From RGIG6353 sp045590615 (GTDB lineage Bacteria > Bacillota > Clostridia > Oscillospirales > SIG627): 7,527 bases of DNA. The notes below the pieces were generated by a model. The model had not been told where the DNA came from and did no database searches. It saw nothing but the letters and a program-made list of their open reading frames with translations. The position numbers and the translations under genes are program-made. Where the stretch lies: assembly GCA_045590615.1 (NCBI GenBank), contig JAZNRH010000056.1:1-7527 (forward strand). Reading direction: 5' to 3'. This document shows positions 7,135 to 7,527 of the stretch, piece by piece (within the stretch, counting starts at the first letter, position 1; every line of letters begins with the position of its first letter).

Positions 7135-7527
7135 ATGCTTCAGCAAACAACTGATACTATCTTTTTTGAAAACGAATTTGTAAAAATCGCTCTTTCAAAA
7201 AAAGACGGAAGGCCACTCAGCTTCTTTAATAAGATGAATGGCGAAGAGGCTCTTAAGGTCTCTGAAATCCCCTATTTTACCTATCTCACCGACAACGATG
7301 AAAAGCTCGTAAAGCCTTCACTGCTCGAAATTGAGGAGGGAAAGCTGAAGGGGGGCTATGAAAACGGCACTATTCTTTATTTTATTATTGACGTACAAGA
7401 GTGCTATTTCTCAATTACGCTTGACAGCGAGCTTCCGACAAGCGTTAATTCTCTTACGCTTTGTAATATAGAAACGACTGCTGATTGGGAGCTTGACAAC
7501 CCCAACGCATTTGGTCTCTCGGCTATG
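7135..7527 (+). CDS. Paralogue copy 4, 5' end only: N-terminal beta-sandwich domain of a putative intracellular glycoside hydrolase-like protein
   Basis: From the ATG at 7135 the frame stays open for 131 codons to the end of the window. The protein starts MLQQTTDTIFFENEFVKIA and aligns with the N-terminus of copy 3 (MLFENNGVIYFENDYFRVS). Shared markers are FFNKMNGEEAL, IPYFTYL, YFSITLDSELP and WELDNPNAFGLSAM. It departs from copies 2 and 3 just before the last motif (TADW in place of APW). The N-terminus is charged and polar with no signal peptide, as in copies 2 and 3. Only the first part of the N-terminal mutarotase-like domain is visible, so the barrel and its candidate catalytic residues cannot be checked. 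It has its own promoter and is separated from copy 3 by a strong terminator, hence a separate transcription unit. Confidence 0.95.
   Translation, partial: MLQQTTDTIFFENEFVKIALSKKDGRPLSFFNKMNGEEALKVSEIPYFTYLTDNDEKLVKPSLLEIEEGKLKGGYENGTILYFIIDVQECYFSITLDSELPTSVNSLTLCNIETTADWELDNPNAFGLSAM

Larger units (their letters stand above)
1..7527 (+). repeat. Tandem array of four diverged paralogous genes
   Basis: Copies 1 (partial), 2, 3 and 4 (partial) stand head to tail and cover almost the whole window. Copies 2 and 3 align from end to end. Copy 1 aligns with their last third and copy 4 with their first 130 or so residues. Divergence at synonymous and many replacement sites indicates old duplications. 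A few short stretches are identical in DNA, for example 2240-2266 and 5234-5260 around the IYLDGLE motif. The array may continue beyond both edges. Confidence 0.93.

Overview
The window is a tandem array of four paralogous genes, all on the + strand. Each encodes a large protein (943 and 974 residues for the two complete copies) with no signal peptide or membrane segment. I cannot assign them to a named enzyme family. They look like multidomain carbohydrate-active enzymes: an N-terminal beta-sandwich of the galactose-mutarotase-like type, a (beta/alpha)8-barrel-like middle with conserved acidic residues, a jelly-roll module ending in a 'GWKEI' signature, and a C-terminal Ig-like domain. Moderate-to-low GC, strong AAGGAG ribosome binding sites, TTGACT/TAAAAT-type sigma-A promoters and hairpin/T-tract terminators suggest a Firmicute, probably a gut-type Clostridia member. 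This is inference from sequence style only.

Layout: 1-913 is the 3' end of copy 1, which is open at the left edge and covers the jelly-roll and Ig-like domains only. After 10 bp comes complete copy 2 (924-3755), whose ribosome binding site overlaps the stop codon of copy 1, so the two are probably co-transcribed. A GNRA-capped hairpin (3762-3787) ends that unit. Copy 3 (3912-6836) has its own promoter (3846-3874) and carries a 35-residue charged stretch in its C-terminal domain that is not found in copies 1 and 2. The 298-bp gap at 6837-7134 holds a cluster of small hairpins, a strong and apparently bidirectional terminator (6946-6986), an AT-rich stretch and another sigma-A promoter (7073-7101). 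Copy 4 starts at 7135 and runs off the right edge.

How the genes work together: the copies keep the same architecture and the same candidate catalytic residues, but differ in loops of the barrel and are expressed from at least three transcription units. The simplest reading is a family of cytoplasmic glycan-processing enzymes expanded by tandem duplication, with each copy tuned to a different substrate or condition. No transporter, regulator or sugar-catabolism gene lies inside the window, so the substrate cannot be deduced here. The main point of interest is the array itself: an apparently uncharacterised enzyme family amplified side by side.
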